DNA of 64,000 nt from Mycolicibacterium komanii (lineage in GTDB: Bacteria > Actinomycetota > Actinomycetes > Mycobacteriales > Mycobacteriaceae). The notes under the pieces are model-generated. The model did no database searches. It was given only the letters and a program-made list of their open reading frames with translations, and was not told where the DNA came from. The DNA is taken from positions 186,001 through 250,000 of the forward strand of contig NZ_CVTA01000033.1 of assembly GCF_001050035.1 (NCBI RefSeq). The letters run 5' to 3'. The position numbers and the translations under genes were made by a program. Numbering within the stretch: position 1 is the first letter of the stretch; every line of letters starts with the position of its first letter. Positions 63,393-64,000 of the stretch are shown in pieces.

Positions 63393-64000
63393 TCACGGCG
63401 GCGGCGGTGGAGCCGGCGGCGGCGGGCCGAGCACGGGCACCGTGATCGGCGGAAGTCCGGGAATCTCGACCACCGTCTGGCCGACGGGTGCCGGAAGCCC
63501 GGGTATCGCGCCCGGCGGAGGCGGCGGCGGTGCCGGCGGGATGCCGTTGGAGACCTGGATCGTGATGATCGAGCCCGGCACCGTCTGGCCGGCGGGCGCC
63601 GTGCCGACCACAGAGCCGCGGGGTGCGTTGCTGTTCACCGAGGACGACTGGTCAGCGACCTGGAAGCCGGCGTCGCGCAGACGCTGGCGGGCGGTGCTCT
63701 CCGTCATGCCCGACACGCTGGGCACCCGGGAGCCGGGGCCGCCCTCGACGTAGCGCGGATCCGTCGGCGGCAGCCGGACCTCGCCGAAGTTGTTGGCGAT
63801 CGGCTTCATCGCGGCGAACCACGTCCGGGCCGGCTCGTTACCGCCGTACAGGTTGCCGGATCCGCACTTGCGCAGCGGGAACGAGCACAGCTCGCCGGGG
63901 GCGGTGGAGTCGTCGTAGATGTAGTTTCCGGCGGCGAGCGTGTTGGTGAATCCGAGGAACGCCGATGAGCGGTGGGCCTCGGTGGTGCCGGTCTTACCCG
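63393..64000 (-). CDS. ponA2: Class A penicillin-binding protein with PASTA domain (PonA2 type), 3' part
   Basis: Only the C-terminal 202 codons are in the window; the frame continues past the right edge. The transpeptidase KTG motif is visible at the edge (GKTGTTEAHRSSAFLGFT), followed by the end of the transpeptidase fold with NEPARTWFAAMKPIANNFG. A PASTA domain follows (VPSVSGMTESTARQRLRDAG ... GTAPAGQTVPGSIITIQVSNG) and then a Pro-rich tail. PonA2 makes and crosslinks peptidoglycan outside the membrane and helps survival in stasis. Stop at 63393-63395. Confidence 0.92.
   Translation of the reverse strand, partial: GKTGTTEAHRSSAFLGFTNTLAAGNYIYDDSTAPGELCSFPLRKCGSGNLYGGNEPARTWFAAMKPIANNFGEVRLPPTDPRYVEGGPGSRVPSVSGMTESTARQRLRDAGFQVADQSSSVNSNAPRGSVVGTAPAGQTVPGSIITIQVSNGIPPAPPPPPPGAIPGLPAPVGQTVVEIPGLPPITVPVLGPPPPAPPPPP

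Overview
The window is high-GC actinobacterial DNA and almost certainly comes from a mycobacterium, most likely a rapid grower (Mycolicibacterium type). Three things point there: the ergothioneine cluster egtABCDE, the bfaA/bfaB pair for tuberculostearic acid, and a gene order that follows the Mycobacterium tuberculosis Rv3722c-to-Rv3682 segment (dnaX, bfaB, bfaA, ami1, ybaB, recR, gatD, murT, dnaQ, leuA, ask, asd, egtA-E, glpK, DUF58/MoxR cluster, yqeY, cds1, metallophosphoesterase, ponA2). That comparison is from memory of the gene order; no search was run.

Layout. 1-3.1 kb: tail of an aminotransferase-like gene, a twice-frameshifted DUF559-type pseudogene between two related hairpins, and dnaX. 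3.1-12.8 kb: bfaAB, an SRPBCC protein, the peptidoglycan amidase Ami1, ybaB-recR, an intact but motif-poor relative of the pseudogene, the lipid II amidation pair gatD/murT, and a DnaQ-like exonuclease. 13.0-15.0 kb: leuA behind a 16-residue leader peptide (VLLL) and an attenuator hairpin. 15.0-22.4 kb: a seven-gene nitrogen/amine block read leftwards: ammonium transporter, type III glutamine synthetase-like enzyme, a glutamate synthase split into three polypeptides, a flavin amine oxidase and a cupin-HTH regulator. This block is the main metabolic accessory region. 23-30 kb: Ntn hydrolase, ask-asd, a secreted DUF4185 protein, a DUF417/ECF sigma/anti-sigma operon and a DUF2236 (latex-clearing-like) oxygenase. 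30-39.5 kb: Ohr, a sensor-domain protein, the five-gene ergothioneine operon, and a second glutamate-cysteine-ligase-like gene coupled to a lipoprotein. 39.5-49.2 kb: MBL hydrolase, acyltransferase, methyltransferase, glpK, aldo/keto reductase, two PadR regulators, a carotenoid oxygenase, and a TetR/DUF998 pair.

49.2-56.4 kb holds a compact envelope-type module: RDD and SpoIIM proteins diverging from a 28-bp gap, then a translationally coupled DUF58-MoxR-DUF4350-DUF4129-membrane protein operon. 56.4-64 kb: YqeY, an F420-type oxidoreductase, a catalase-fold-like protein, a methyltransferase-CDGSH operon that converges on a heme-oxygenase-like diiron enzyme, tRNA-Pro(CGG), the cysteine desulfhydrase/metallophosphoesterase pair and the 3' end of ponA2.

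The non-coding sequence is sparse but structured. It holds several intergenic hairpins of related sequence, many candidate leaderless promoters (a TANNNT-like element 6-8 nt before the start codon), and clear operator-like palindromes next to PadR and TetR genes. No insertion sequence, prophage, rRNA or CRISPR array was seen. The best candidates for under-described biology are the glnT/glx/flavin oxidase block, the MoxR-DUF58 module with its overlapping divergent promoters, and the CDGSH/diiron oxidase locus.
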